A DNA stretch of 64,000 nucleotides. Origin: Isoetes taiwanensis (Eukaryota > Streptophyta > Lycopodiopsida > Isoetales > Isoetaceae). This document shows, one piece after another, positions 42,201 to 53,754 of the stretch. The notes under the pieces are model-generated. The model ran no database searches and was not told the DNA's origin. It worked only from the letters and a program-made list of their open reading frames with translations. The number at the start of each line of letters is the position of its first letter. Position 1 is the stretch's first letter. The DNA lies in contig JAJEKV010000087.1 in assembly GCA_021234155.1 (NCBI GenBank), positions 3,281,242 through 3,345,241 of the forward strand, written 5' to 3'. The position numbers and the translations under genes are program-made.

Positions 42201-44860
42201 TGAATTTTGAGCACGGACCTAAAAACCACCGGAAGCGGCTTGCCCCAAAAGTCCTCTCCCCGAAGGCCACGGGCGACGGACGGGCAACTTCCCCTCTCCC
42301 GGAATCGTGATTCGGCTCTCGCCAATGGACTCTAACGTCGACATTGCCCCAGGGGACCAAGTTTCATGGCCAAAAGACCACCCCTTCTCGAGGTAGCGTC
42401 AAACTATCTCATGTCCAACACACTCGTAGTCAATTGGCCTAGGAGGTGGGCTGTCGAATACCGCAACGTAGGGCGTAAGTGTTTCTTTCTTTTGCAAAAC
42501 CGGCCGGTGCAACTTGGTCTCTAGGGTAATTTTGACCTCCCGGACGATGTGGCTAAGTCGAATCGCCATTTCGAACCTCCGCAATGTCTCGAGCGACAAA
42601 ACACTTTGGTTTCTACACTGGCCGACCTAGACGCGGCGGTTTGATCAGTTCTCGCGGACGGATGTTGGATTTTTTTTTGGACCTTATCGAGACAGGGCCC
42701 TTGAACGAAGGATTCAACGGTCGGATTGGGGAACCGAGATCCGGGAGTGTGGTCTTTAGCGTCACGGCCCTCCCGAGCGCCGGGAAGAAAGGCCGCGGGA
42801 AACTTTTTGGGGCTCGCCTCCTGGGGTCCGGACTCTCCCCTCTAATGAGGTGGCCTTGCAAGGTATTGGCCTTGTTTGACTTGGGCAAGTGTGCCAGCTC
42901 GGCTGCCCAACAACAGGCTGCCCGGACCGTTCTAATGCAAACACTTTGATCTAAATCTTGTCCAGAAATTTTGAAAACGGCCTCGTATGTTGGCGATGAC
43001 CTAGGAAGTTCACTGACAAAAATCAGAATTTAATTCCGTACTATGCATTAATTACGAATTTATGAATGTCTTGCTACTGCAAAAGCTGCCCTTTACTTCT
43101 AACTGCCACAACGGGAGGAGTACAGATCCAAACTCCATTCCGTCAGTTCCCCTTGCTTCGCATTCTCAACTGCATCTTATCGGCCAAGTGCCAAGTGCAA
43201 AGGACCAAAACTCGGCATCCAAAACGCAAACCCTGCTAGAACCTGGCAACTCATAGGGTTTACGTTTCGGAGGCTCTATCCTTGTCAGCTTGCCCCAAAA
43301 GTCCTCTCCCGAAGGCCCTGGCGACGGACGGGCAACTTCCCCTCTCCGGAATCGTGATTCGGCTCTGCCAATGGACTCGGAACGTCGACATTGCCCTGGG
43401 GACCAAGTTTCATGGCCAAAAGACCACCCCTTCTCGAGATAGCGTCAAACTATCTCATGTCCAACACACTCGTAGTCAATTGGCCTAGGAGGTGGCTGTC
43501 GAATACTGCAACGTAGGGCGTAAGTGTTTCTTTCTTTTGCAAAACTGACCGTGCAACTTGGTCTCTAGGGTAATTTCGGCCTCCCGGACGATGTGGCGAA
43601 GTCGAATCGCCATTCCGGAGCCTCCGCAATGTCTGAACGACAAAACACTTTGGTTTCTACACGGTCGACCGCAGGACGCTTCGCGGTTTGATAAGTTCTC
43701 CCGGACGGATGTTGGATTTTTTTGAACCTTATCGAGACAGGGCCCTTGAGCAGAAGGATTCAACGGTCGGATAGGGGAACCAAGATGGGAGTGTGGTCTT
43801 TAGCGTACGGCCCCCCGGGGGAGCACTGCCAGGAAAGGCTGCCTCGGGAAACTTTTTGGGGGCCTCCCGGGGTCCGGACTCTCCCCTCTAATGAGGTGGC
43901 CTTGCAAGGTCCTGGCCTTGTTTGAATTGGGCAAGTGTGCCAGCTGGCTGCCTGCCCAACAACAGCCGTCCCCGTTCTAATGCAAACACTTTGATCTAAA
44001 TCTTGTCCAGAAATTTTGAAAACTGGCCTGTATGTTGGCGATGACTTAGGAAGCCTCACGACAAAAAATCAGAATTTAATTCCGTACTATGCATTAATTA
44101 CGAATTTATGAATGTCTTGCTACCGCAAAAGTCGCCCTTTACTTCTAACCGCCACAACGGAGGAGTACGTGATCCAAACTCCATTCCGCTGTTCCCCTTG
44201 CTTCGCGTTCTCAACTGCATCTTATCCGCCAAGTCCCAAGTGCAAAGGACCAAAACTCGGCATCCAAAACGCAACGTAGAGGGGGGGTGTTGATGCCAGA
44301 GCACAGACCCTAAAAACCACCTGGAAGCAGCTTGCCCCAAAAGTCCTCTCCCGAAGGCCCTGGCGACGGACGGGCAACTTCCCCTCTCCCGAAGGCCCTG
44401 GCGACGGACGGGAAACTTTTTGTGGCTCGTCTCTTGGGGTTCGGACTCTCCCCTCTAATGAGGCGGCCTTGCAAGGTCCTGGTCTTGTTTGACTTGGGCA
44501 AGTGTGCCAGCTCGGCTGCCCAACAACAGGCTGCCCGGACCGTACTAATGCAAACACTTTGATCTAAACCTTGTTTGGAAATTTTGAAAACTGGCATGTA
44601 CGTTGGTGATGACTTAGGAAGCCTGCTGACAAAAAATCAGAATTTAATTCCTTACTTTGCATTAATTACGAATTTATGAATGTCTTGCTACTGCCCAACA
44701 ACAGGCTGCCTAGACCGTTCCAATGCTACCTATTTGATCAGAACTTTATCCGGAAATTCTAAAAATTTGCCTGTATGCTGGGGATGACCTAAGAAGCCAA
44801 CTGACAAAAAATCAGAATTTAATTCCATACCATGCATTAATTACGAATTTATGAAGCATG
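39240..44860 (+). repeat. 1.13-kb tandem satellite, about five units, 3' units truncated
   Basis: The anchor AATTTAATTCCGTACTATGC followed by ATTAATTACGAATTTATGAA recurs at about 39,635, 40,767, 41,895, 43,024, 44,074, 44,641 and (CCATAC variant) 44,817, giving steps of roughly 1130, 1130, 1130, 1050, 570 and 175 bp. A second anchor, GGACGGATGTTGGATTTTT, occurs at about 39,263, 40,400, 41,530, 42,657 and 43,705. Units differ mainly by many short deletions of G/C-rich words. Open frames in the unit shift between copies, so I see no conserved protein. A diverged partial unit is at about 45,000-45,170. Confidence 0.9.
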
Positions 44861-45186
44861 AATGCAAAAGAACGCATAACTAAAACATTCTGCATCGAAA
44901 AAAGGTGGAATTTTGACAAGCGGTGCAACGTGCGGTCAAGGACATGAGAAAAACATTTCACTAGGATATGCAGTGTTGGTGCACGATGAAATAGCTCCGA
45001 GTCTTCCAGAGCTCACATGCTGCCACAAAAGTTCTCTTACGAAGGCCCTGGCGATGGACGAGCAATTTCCCCTCTCCAAAACCATGATTTGGCTCTTCTA
45101 ATGGACTCAGAATATCGACATTACCCTGGGGACCAACTTTCGTGGCCAGAAGACCACCCTTGTTCTCCAAAAAGAACAAAGTACAC

Positions 45187-45428
45187 TAGACGTCCAGCAG
45201 ACGTCTCGCGCGACGTCACGTCGCACGCGACGTCACGTCGCACAAAAGTGACACACGCGATGCGACGTGGTCGTAGACGTGGCGCACCTGGCGTGACAGA
45301 TCTGCCACGTCACGGTGTCAGACGTCGCACCACACGTCGCATGCGACGTGACGTCGCATTGACGTCGCATGGTGACGTTATTTGCGACGTCACGTCGCAC
45401 AGACGTCGCAAGCCCACGTCGCTAAATG
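45187..45428. repeat. ~240-bp CGACGT unit (MITE-like)
   Basis: GTACACTAGACGTCC at the left and ACGTCGCTAAATGTCC at the right enclose arrays of CACGTCGCA and GACGTCGCAT. The two termini correspond to those of the 37.1-39.1 kb unit but in opposite orientation. Confidence 0.6.
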
Positions 45429-45764
45429 TCCATTCTCTTGTTGTGCGACTCCAACAATTTTGAACACTTTTGAGATTGATTTGAACAACTCAAGTTCATG
45501 CGTAATTCGAGTAACACACAACTATTTACGCGCGGCAATGCCTAAAAAATGTGATGTTGTGGGAAGTTGCACACATAGACATTAAAGGTCAAGTAAAAAC
45601 ACGCGCCAGGACATTAGCCCGGCAACGTCGGGCACACTTTTACTAGTAATAATTAAGTTGTGGTTGAAGGGACCACCCCCTATAAGAAAGTAAAAGAAAA
45701 ACCTATCTACAGAGGAACCTATCATGCCTATGGTTCACAATTCATTGCGGCATAAGGAATGGCC
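45429..45764. other. Spacer between the foldback composite and the retrotransposon
   Basis: No gene. A small GCCCGGCAACGTCGGGC inverted repeat lies near 45,618. Confidence 0.4.
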
Positions 45765-45812
45765 AAGTTCCCATTGTATGGACGTTAAAAAAATCTATTC
45801 TATCCTATTCAT
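45765..45812 (+). mobile_element. Short LINE 3' tail
   Basis: CCATTGTATGGACGTTAAAA followed by AAATCTATTCTATCCTATTC resembles the 3' ends of the LINE copies at 29.6 kb and 61.2 kb. Only the last ~45 bp are recognisable. It lies where the 3' LTR of the gypsy element would be expected. Confidence 0.4.
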
Positions 45813-45993
45813 TATAGCCGAGATGAACGCGGCCTATCAACTACATGCTTTCCAAGCAATCCGCGGTCATGCCGACATTGACAATACACCACGTCCTAGA
45901 GAACACCAAGGTGATCTCATCATCGGTAACCACTCTTATTTACGATGCATCTACCCCCATAGCCTACTGCATGATCCGTGCCGAATCAAGCCT

Positions 45994-47600
45994 TCAAAGC
46001 TTACCGCCGGGTGCGGGGTTGATGACATCGTTGATGATGCGGCTTCGAGATTCTCGCATAAAGTCCGGATAATGCTTTTCAAGGTCTATCTTCATCACCC
46101 ACGTGGCATCCTCAACTGGCAAGTGCTTCCACTTGACCAAATATTGAAGCATTTGAGTCCTTCTGGTCTGCTTATAGGCCCGATCAAGAAGAGCTTCAGG
46201 CACTATCTCTATACGCTCTTCTGTCATTTCAAGAAGGGTGGGCGTATCAAACATCTCCTCTGGATCAGGAGTGTGTCGCTTCAGAAGACTCACGTGAAAG
46301 ACCTTGTGGATCTTCAAGCGGGGTGGCAAATCCAACCGATAAGCCTGGTCTCCAACACGTTCAATGATCTTGAACGGCCCAGCCCATCTGGGTGCTAACT
46401 TTTTGCAGTTACCAATTTTAAGCTTGGCTTGCTTAACCTTAATCTTGAGCCAAACTGAATCTCCCACTTGGAATACTCGTGGGGTCCTGTGCTTATCAGC
46501 CACACTTTTTTGACGACTACGGGCAGCTAATAAGTAACCACAAACTTCCTCAACCAAAGCTTGCATTTCCAAGAGGAGTTGCTGAGAAACCTCCACCTTA
46601 GAAATAGGATTATGTCATGTGTCTGGAGTAAGGCATTGATAACCATAATTTATCATGAATGGAGACATTCTAGAAGACTCCTGTTTCATGCTGTTATAGG
46701 CAAACTCCACTAAATAAATATAGTCAGCCCACTGACATTGCTTACTACATACATAGCTTCGCAACATATCCTCTATAATGCGGTTGGTGCGCTCTGTCTG
46801 TCCATCCGTCTGAGGATGATATGCTGTACTCATAGCAAGCTTGGTCTGGATGGTGGCAAAGAAATCTTTCCAGAATGCACTTACAAACTTGGGATCCCTA
46901 TCGAATACTATCACTCGTGGCATCCCGTGTAATCTGAAGATTTCCTTTGCAAACAGCAGAGCTGTGTTCAAGGCTGTATCTATGGTGCGACATGGCAAGA
47001 AATGAGCCATCTTCGACAACTTGTCGACCACTACCATTAAGGCATCATATCCACGGAGGGTACGTGGAAGGCCCACAATGAAATCCATGGTTATCACTTT
47101 CCATTTGGCGTTGGGTACATCCAGAAGTTACAATTCTCCTGGAATCCTTAATTGCTCGGCCTTGGTTTGCTGACACACTTGACATTGCTTAATGTATCTG
47201 GCAATGTCCTTCTTCATACGCGGCCAATAATAGCTGGAGCGAATCTTAAAGTAAGTCTTCATGAAACCTGCATGTCCAGCTATAGGGCTGTTGTGTGTAT
47301 CATGAAGAATAAGTTTACAGACTCCTGAAGTCTCGAGTACACACAACTTATCTTTGTAATAAAGCAAATTGCCCTCCTTCTTATAAGAGCGGAAAGCCTC
47401 ACGCTCCTTATCTGTCCGCGCCTCCTTGGCCAAACTGTTCCACACTTCACGGAATTCTGGATCCGTGGTCAAGGTCTGCTCTATTTGCTTTCCGAACTCA
47501 CTGATGAGCGTGGAAATCGCATTACAATAGGTGCGGGTTACCAAGGGATGGCGTGACAAAGCATCCGCAACCACATTGTGCTTATAGAGCCTAGTTGCAC
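45994..47600 (-). pseudogene. Integrase with chromodomain (C-terminal pol)
   Basis: A single frame runs from the end of RNase H (NVVADALSRHP) to 45,994, interrupted only by TAA (47,128) and TGA (46,615). In order: an H2C2 zinc-binding domain (HDTHNSPIAGHAGF ... CQVCQQT) and the integrase core with the D,D-35-E residues (ITMDFI; FDRDPKFVS; HPQTDGQTERTNR). Next is the GPF-type linker (LAPRWAGPFKIIERVGDQAY then PPRLKIHKVFHVSLLK). The C-terminal chromodomain reads PEALLDRAYKQTRRTQ, YLVKWKHLP and ATW. Chromodomains of chromoviruses are thought to steer integration to heterochromatin by reading methylated histone H3. Presence next to an H3-like gene in the same element is notable. Catalytic residues are intact, so the stops are probably recent. 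Confidence 0.9.
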
Positions 47601-48743
47601 TCAACAGAAACCGACAACACCAAACAACCATGCTGAAAAAAAAGAGGCAGAAAAGAAAGAACTTAATGACCTCATCTCACAGAGTTCAACAACCCTAACA
47701 AGGTAATGAGCCATAGGAGCCCTCCTCTTTATTTCCAAATAAGAAGATACAACATATTCTTAAAAACACTTCCAAAAAAAACCCTCATGCCCACCGGCCT
47801 TTTTAGGTGTACACAATAACCTTTCCAGGTGTACAAGAATAATCAGCTACCATTAGACAAAATTGATAACAAAGTTATAATGAAGATTTGTAAAGCTTCA
47901 TCTCCATCATTGGCAACGACGACCCCAACCTTGCACAAGAGGCCACTCCCAAAGAAATCAGAGTGAGGAATAAGTGCATCCAAGCCAACAAACCTCGATC
48001 TATAACCTGCAAAAACCACCAATCCGAACCACCAATCCAACATCCACTGGGCACGAGTTCTAGGCATGAGTGCCACCAAACCTATGCCACAAGGAGCAGC
48101 ACTCATAGCATGAGGGCTCAGGAAAGGACTACAACACCAATACCTATACTTGGCACGAGGACCACCAACCATCGTAGGAGAACTCTAGACCAAAACAATA
48201 ACAAGCATAAAGGCCACCATCTCTTTGGCACAAGGACCACCACAACATTCGTATACTTGGCAAAAAGACCGCCAGTCATTGTAAAGGCGCTCAAGATTAA
48301 CAACAATAAAAATACTAAACATCTATGCTTAGATCAAAAGGGGAACCACTACATCCCTGAATGAAAGAAAGACTTGAATACAAAGGCATGCCAGAAAAGA
48401 CCACCAACCATGAAAAGAGAATCACTGCAACATCAACACTTGGCACGAGGACCACCAACCCTTGCAAAAGAACTCAAGACCAGCAACAATACGAACGGTG
48501 CTACCTCTGTAAAAACAAAGAAATGACAACACAGAACTAGTAACCAAACAAAGAGACACCTAAGAACCATAAGGCACGCAAAGGTACAAGAGGGTGGGAG
48601 GGGTGGGGAACAAGCGACCAAAGGAGGAGAGGCTCGAAAAACGGCTGATAGAGACAAACGAGGAGGAAACACACTTAAATACTATAGGGGGTCACATCAA
48701 CTAGCCTCAAGAAGCAGATTTATCTGCTTATCTCGAAACACAG
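47594..48743. mobile_element. 1.15-kb insertion splitting RNase H
   Basis: RNase H reading breaks after YKPGKYD (48,744) and resumes with NVVADALSRHP at about 47,593. TAAGTATGA at one junction and TAAGCACAA at the other (minus strand) could be a 9-bp target duplication with three transitions. The insert has no transposon gene or clear terminal inverted repeats. Internally GGCACGAGGACCACCAACC-type words recur near 48,151, 48,225 and 48,436. Class unknown. Confidence 0.55.
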
Positions 48744-50111
48744 ATAAATCATACTTACCTGGCTTATACATAATCTCAAAATCATACTCCTCTAGAAACT
48801 CCATCCATCTTCTCTGACGAAGATTGAGATTTGACTGGGTAGAAAGATAACGGAGACTCTGATGATCCGTATCTAGCTGGAATCTCCTACCAAGAAGGTA
48901 GTGTCTCCATATACGCAAAGTGCGCACAACTGCCAACAATTCCTGATCATGGGTGGGGTATCGCTGTTCTGTTTCATTCATCTTCTTAGAATCATACGCA
49001 ATAACCCTCCGTTCCTGTATTAGGACTCCCCCGGTAGCAATTTTACTGGCATCAGTTGCTACTAACTTATCTTTCTCCAGGTCTGGCAATGTGAGGACTG
49101 GTGCTAGCATCCTTAAGTTTCTGAAAACTTGCTTGGACCTTCGTCTTCCAGTGCTCTACCGAATCCTTCACTTTCTCATGCTTTGTAAGGTCTGTGAGAG
49201 GGCCTGCAATCTTGGCAAAATCCTTGACAAATTTCCTGTAATATTCTGCCAAGCCCAAAAAACTCCTTACCTCTGAAACATTACCCGGAATAGGTCAATC
49301 CTTAACTGCCTCTATCTTTGCTGGATCTGTAGCAATTCCCTCGGCTGAAATCACATGTCCCAAATAATCCACCTTTGGTGTGGCGAATTTGCACTTAGAA
49401 AACTTTGCAAAGAGCTTGTGACGCCTCAGTTTCTGCAAGGCCATCCTAAGGTGCTTCTCATGCTTCTCAAGGGTTTTACTGTAGATGAGAATGTCGTCAA
49501 AGAAAATAACAACAAAATCATCCAAGTATTCTCGGAAGACATCATTCATCAACCGCATAAAAGTTGCGGGGGCATTAGTTAAACCGAAAGGCATAACTGT
49601 GAATTCATAATGCCCGTATCTAGTACGAAAAGCAGATTTATGGATGTCTTCCTCTTTAATTCTTATCTGATGACCCAGAGCGTAAGTCAATCTTTGAGAA
49701 GTATTTGGCCCCTTGCAATTAGTTCATAAGATCATCTGCTCTAGGTAAAGCATAGCGATTCTTGATCGTATGCTTGTTGAGCTGCCTATAGTCAATGCAC
49801 ATCCTCATGGTGCCATCCTTCTTTTTAACAAAGAGAATAGGAGCACCAAAAGGTGAAACACTAGGCTGAATGAAGCCTAGGTTCAATAGCTCCTGCAGTT
49901 GCTTCTTAAGTTCTGCCAACTCAGAAGGACTCATGCGGTACGGCGCCTTACTGGTAGGCTTAGTACGCGGTTCCAAAGCTATCTCACATTCCACCCCTCT
50001 GAAAGGAGGAAGCTTCTGGATCTCATCTGGAAAAAGATCCTTAAATTCTCTGAGAAGATTGGCAATGTTCTCTGGCAATGCATCCACTACTTCCTTCTGT
50101 TTAGCATCCAA
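48744..50111 (-). pseudogene. Reverse transcriptase and RNase H
   Basis: N-terminal RT (50,111-49,719): [59 protein letters not shown]. The frame meets a TAA at DDLMN-stop-LQGAKYFSKIDL and slips near 49,690. RT then continues: HYEFTVMPFGLTNAPATF, then VVIFFDDILIYS containing the catalytic FxDD box, and KVDYLGHVIS. The connection domain (FLGLAEYYRKFVKDFAKIAG) and RNase H (LATDAS, NETEQRYPTHDQELLAV, TDHQSLRYL; the D-E-D residues are visible) follow to the insertion at 48,743. All domains are typical of Ty3/gypsy. It is interrupted by at least two frame slips and one stop. Confidence 0.88.
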
Positions 50112-50530
50112 CTCAATGGAGGCAAGTCTGATAACGCAAAGTATCTTATCCTTGCGTATAGCCTATCTAACTGCCCGATAGACATGGACTGCATAATTGG
50201 ATTTAATGGATCACCTTTAATAGTTACTCTGGCTCCATTAGCTGCGTTGAAGGTCACTTCCCATTTCTCGCAGTCTATATTGGCTTTAGCAGATGTCAAG
50301 AATTCCATGCCGACAATAAGGTCATATTTGCCGATATCCATTAGCTCGGCACCTAAGGCAACTGGTGCACCTGGCAACTGCATATTGAGGTTAATGCGAC
50401 GGCCATTTGTATGTCTGATCTTACCACTGGCTAAGGTTACCAGTCGCGGTCTGGATCTTAAAGTCTCAAGTTTCAACACCTGGGCCATTCTGGGAGAAGC
50501 AAAATTATGGGTACTACCCATACCATAAGA
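50087..50530 (-). pseudogene. Retroviral-type aspartic protease with damaged active site
   Basis: GSTHNFASPRMA, GRRINLNMQLPGAPVALGAE, YDLIVGMEFLTSAKANIDCE and GARVTIKGDP are typical gypsy protease blocks. The active site should read as Asp-Ser/Thr-Gly in front of STHNF. Here the upstream frame ends FIILMV and the downstream frame starts MGSTHNF, so a small deletion has removed the catalytic Asp codon and shifted the frame at about 50,522. The protease is therefore predicted non-functional. Confidence 0.75.
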
Positions 50531-51905
50531 ATAATAAAGGGCTTACTGTCTACCTGGCCTATAGCAGAAATAACGGCAGGCTGACTTTCAGCATTGCCGG
50601 TTTCAATAGCTGCAAAAATATGAGACGCACCGTGAATGTACTCATGGGCCTCCTCGTCAGCAGGTGGTGGAGACTCGAGATCGTCCCAATCGAGGTCGGC
50701 CATTGCGAGCTGAGCGATTTGTGTGACATAGGGGCAGTTCTGCATCATGTGCCCGGGCCGCATACACCTGAAACATGCCTTATCCTTGCGGAGCTGTTCT
50801 CGAGCCTCTTTGGGAATAGACTGTAACAGGTCCCGAATTGAGCTGCCCATATTATTCGGCTTGTCAGGCACATTAAAGGTGACTTTCTTGTCCTGTCGGC
50901 CATATGAGTTTTGCTGAGAGGGCCCAGGACTTGGAGAACGAGGCTTATACAGTGTATAAGGGCGAGGCTGAGAATAAGAGGCGGGACGCTGATACTGGTT
51001 TTTGGTATGTCCTCCTCGAGGCTTAATGCCTTAGCCTCGGCCTCTGCAACAGATTTTGGGTCTATGGCCTTTACCATTCTTTTAATTGATGGTGCCAACC
51101 CTTCAATATAACCTTCCACTGCCCTCTTCTCATTCATACCCGGCACATACAGCCTCAAGCGCATGAACTCGTCAGTATAGGCTTGCACTGACATGCTCTT
51201 CTGCTCCAACCTATAGAAAGTCTGTATCTGTTGGCACTTGTGTGCACGGGGCACATAGTGTGACTTAAAAGCCTTTGCAAACTTCTTAAACTTGCACCTG
51301 CTCCTGTCCAAATACTTTGCCCTAGCATAACCCTTCCACCAAATTCTGGCTGCACCGGTGAGGTTGGTGGTGGCGACCTTACCTGTATCCTTCTCGGTCA
51401 TACCATATGATTTCCCAAATTCCTTCATCTCGTCTAACCAAGATTCCGCATTAAAACCTCCCTTGGATTTCCCATCAAACTAGGCTAACTTCCTGTTCTT
51501 CCATATGCTTGTAATGGCTATATCCACCGTCTTACGGTATTCCTTATCACGAGCCTTGGCATGGTCACCCGATGATATAGATGACTCTGACGAGACGGAA
51601 GTGCCTGACTGTGAAGACGTAGCACTGTCGATAGAAGGGCTTCTACGTCGTTTGTCTCCTCTGGACAGGCACGGGTGCTGGTGCGGGTGCGGGTGGCTGC
51701 TGTGGTGGTGGACTCGGCGGTAATGGCGGTAACTCCAATCCATTTTCAGGTGCGAACTGCGGAGGGTTTGTGCTCAAAACATAGACTTGCAGCTCTACCA
51801 ACTGTCTCTTCATCAAAAGGATCTCTTGCTCGGGTGTCAATCTGCCAGCATCCGGAGGGGTATGCCAAGAAGCATTACGTACACCGTCTATATACACATA
51901 AGAAC
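50473..51905 (-). pseudogene. Gag with retrotransposon-gag domain and CCHC knuckle
   Basis: The N-terminal part (about 51,905-51,750) reads RLTPEQEILLMKRQLVELQV and a Pro-rich PPPQQPPAPAPAPV. After a frame slip it continues as DKRRRSPSIDSATSSQSGTS to a TAG at 51,480. The gag domain follows in the same frame (AARIWWKGYARAKYLDRSRC, FYRLEQKSMSVQAYTDEFMR, LYVPGMNEKRAVEGYIEGL). After another slip near 51,000 comes the zinc knuckle CFRCMRPGHMMQNC (CX2CX4HX4C). It packages element RNA into virus-like particles in the cytoplasm. The upstream start is unclear; a (TA)n run near 51,983-52,000 separates it from ORF C. Confidence 0.82.
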
Positions 51906-52082
51906 GTATAAGCGAGTGTAATATTATACAAAGTGTCACAATGAAGACCATTTTGAACAGTACAATGAAACATAAGGAAATAGTATATATATATATATAT
52001 ATTATGTGATGGCTCATTGAAAAATTCCAATAAAAAATTACATTCATAAGCAATACAAGGATTTATAATTATCAAAACATAT

Positions 52083-53483
52083 CTAAAAACTAGGTCCCTC
52101 ATCTTCCTCCATAGGCATATCTGGCTGTGGAGGCAGTCGATAGTGCATTAAAGTGGTGTTGGGACTAGCAGAGAGGGCGGCTCGAGCTTCTGCCTCTGGT
52201 GGTAGGCAAGTCGCCAGAGGTGCTGCGACAAGGAGACGCATGTTAGCCTAGCCCGCAACGTCCCCCAATGCCACAATAGCAAGATCGCGTCGGACCAAAG
52301 TAACAGTGGTGGCATGATAATCAATCTTCTTGTGGCCCGCTAAGGTGGATAATGCACGGAGTGCCCACCAAGATGCTTCAGATTGAAGCCCCAAATACTT
52401 GGAGAAGAAAAGGACCTCGGCTTGTTGGAAAGCAGAAAGGAAAAATCGGGTCAACTAATTGCCCATGGCCTTAACCCGTGGGTCCCTCGAGGTTTCTGTT
52501 TCCTTCTCCAAATTGATGGGTATCTTCTCCTGCTCTGCCTCTTCTTTATCATCTCGAAGACTTATCTTGGTATCACAAAGGTCTTCCTCACCTTGATCTA
52601 CCTCTCCCATAGTGATCTCCAAGGTCTGACTTGTAGGAGGAGGTAGCATGATACCAGCAAACAGCTCTGCAGGAGGCTGTGTGTCATCGGTCAGTATGAG
52701 CTGACGGAGAGACAAGAGGGTCTCAATGGGCTCTATCTCCTCTGGCCGGAATGTAAACAATTCTTGGACTTGCGGCAGATGCACAACAGGTGTTGTGAAA
52801 TCGACGAAGTCGTCCTGGCAGAACTCTGCAAGCTCATAAAGGACTTCAGGCTTTCGCCGGCCGCGCATGTCGGCGATGACCCGGTAGGCCCACATGATGT
52901 CTTCTAAGAGAAGATACTCTTGATCGTTCAAGAGTATAGTGGGAAGAAGATCTAACCCTTCAAGCTTTAGGGCTTTGTCACGGGATGTCGGTGCCTCGGG
53001 AGCTACTTGCTTCCATCGTACAAAATCATGCTCTTCGACGACTTCATCGTCCTCTGGTTCAGAAGGTAATGGCGTGGTAGACTGCTCTGCAGGTATCTGT
53101 ACATCTTCTATGTACTGGTCCATGACTATTGCCAGTGCAAAACGGGCTTCAAAACAAAGCTCGCGGTCTATGGTGACAATAGGGAGGTCGGTCCCTCTTC
53201 TCCTGATGCCCCTAAGAACATTACATGCATGATCATCATCTCCCAACATCTCTATCAAGGTGTTGGAGTCGAGATATAGCTGGGAGTCTGCCTCGTTGAA
53301 CACACACGCAGGCACAATCTCTTCGTAGAAGAACTGAAGGAAACGTGCATAGTCAGGATGTGCTCGCATATTGTGGATAAGATCCACTTGTTGGAGCAGA
53401 TAGGGGTGCAATACGTCAAAGGGAACCGCAGGGTCCCAATGCTCACCGTCCAGGTACCATTGTTGTAGAGTAGGGCGGTCCAT
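52083..53483 (-). pseudogene. ORF C: unknown ~466-residue protein, extra ORF of the retrotransposon
   Basis: From the ATG at 53,483 (MDRPTLQQWYLDGEHW) the same frame continues to the TAG at 52,083 with two internal TAGs (52,455 and 52,248). N-terminal half: helix-rich (VDLIHNMRAHPDYARFLQFF, ELCFEARFALAIVMDQYIED), then an acidic PSEPEDDEVVEEHDFVRW segment. Middle: LLPTILLNDQEYLLLEDIMW, LYELAEFCQDDFVDFTTPVV. A Glu-rich linker follows. The C-terminal domain reads LTRFFLSAFQQAEVLFFSKY, ASWWALRALSTLAGHKK and TVTLVRRDLAIVALGDVAG. No catalytic signature is recognised. A homologue with matching middle and C-terminal blocks lies downstream of the other H3-like gene (5,094-6,477). Conservation in two contexts suggests the H3-like protein and ORF C act together; this is inference. 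Confidence 0.7.
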
Positions 53484-53754
53484 CACGAACAAGGAACAAG
53501 GGAGGAGGAGGAAGGCGCTGAAGACAAAGAGAGAAATGAAACCCTAATGTCCAAAAAGTGACTTTATACCTTTTTGGCACATTTTCCTAGGTAAGGAAAA
53601 AAATATTATTTATTTAATAATTTACATTTATATATATACAGAAAGTCATTAAAAGACACCGTCTAATTCCATATTTTCTAAGAAAGAGTATTTACATAAA
53701 TATACTACATGAAGTTTATATAATGTCAACGAAAAAATGGAAAATCTTCGGCAG

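Larger units (their letters stand above)
37121..45444. mobile_element. Foldback-like composite with CGACGT-rich ends and an internal satellite array
   Basis: The left end ACAATAAGAAAAGGGTCATT (37,121-37,140) plus TAGCGACGT is inverted at 45,416-45,444 (25 of 29 positions agree). Both ends continue inward into arrays of GACGTCGC/GCGACGTC words. Within are a ~1.9-kb unit (37.1-39.1 kb), a 5.6-kb tandem satellite (39.2-44.9 kb) and a ~240-bp CGACGT unit (45.19-45.43 kb). It may be one long foldback transposon, or two related elements in opposite orientation flanking a satellite. No transposase is encoded. Confidence 0.5.

Noticed and set aside
39240-44860. Numerous 60-150-residue ORFs in the satellite.
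   Set aside because: Frames are not conserved between satellite units; deletions that are not multiples of three shift them.
47594-48750. GTAAGTAT at the RNase H break looks like a perfect splice donor, so the insert could be an intron.
   Set aside because: GTAAGTAT is simply the codons for the conserved Gly-Lys-Tyr of RNase H, and joining to the nearest TAG acceptor gives the wrong frame.
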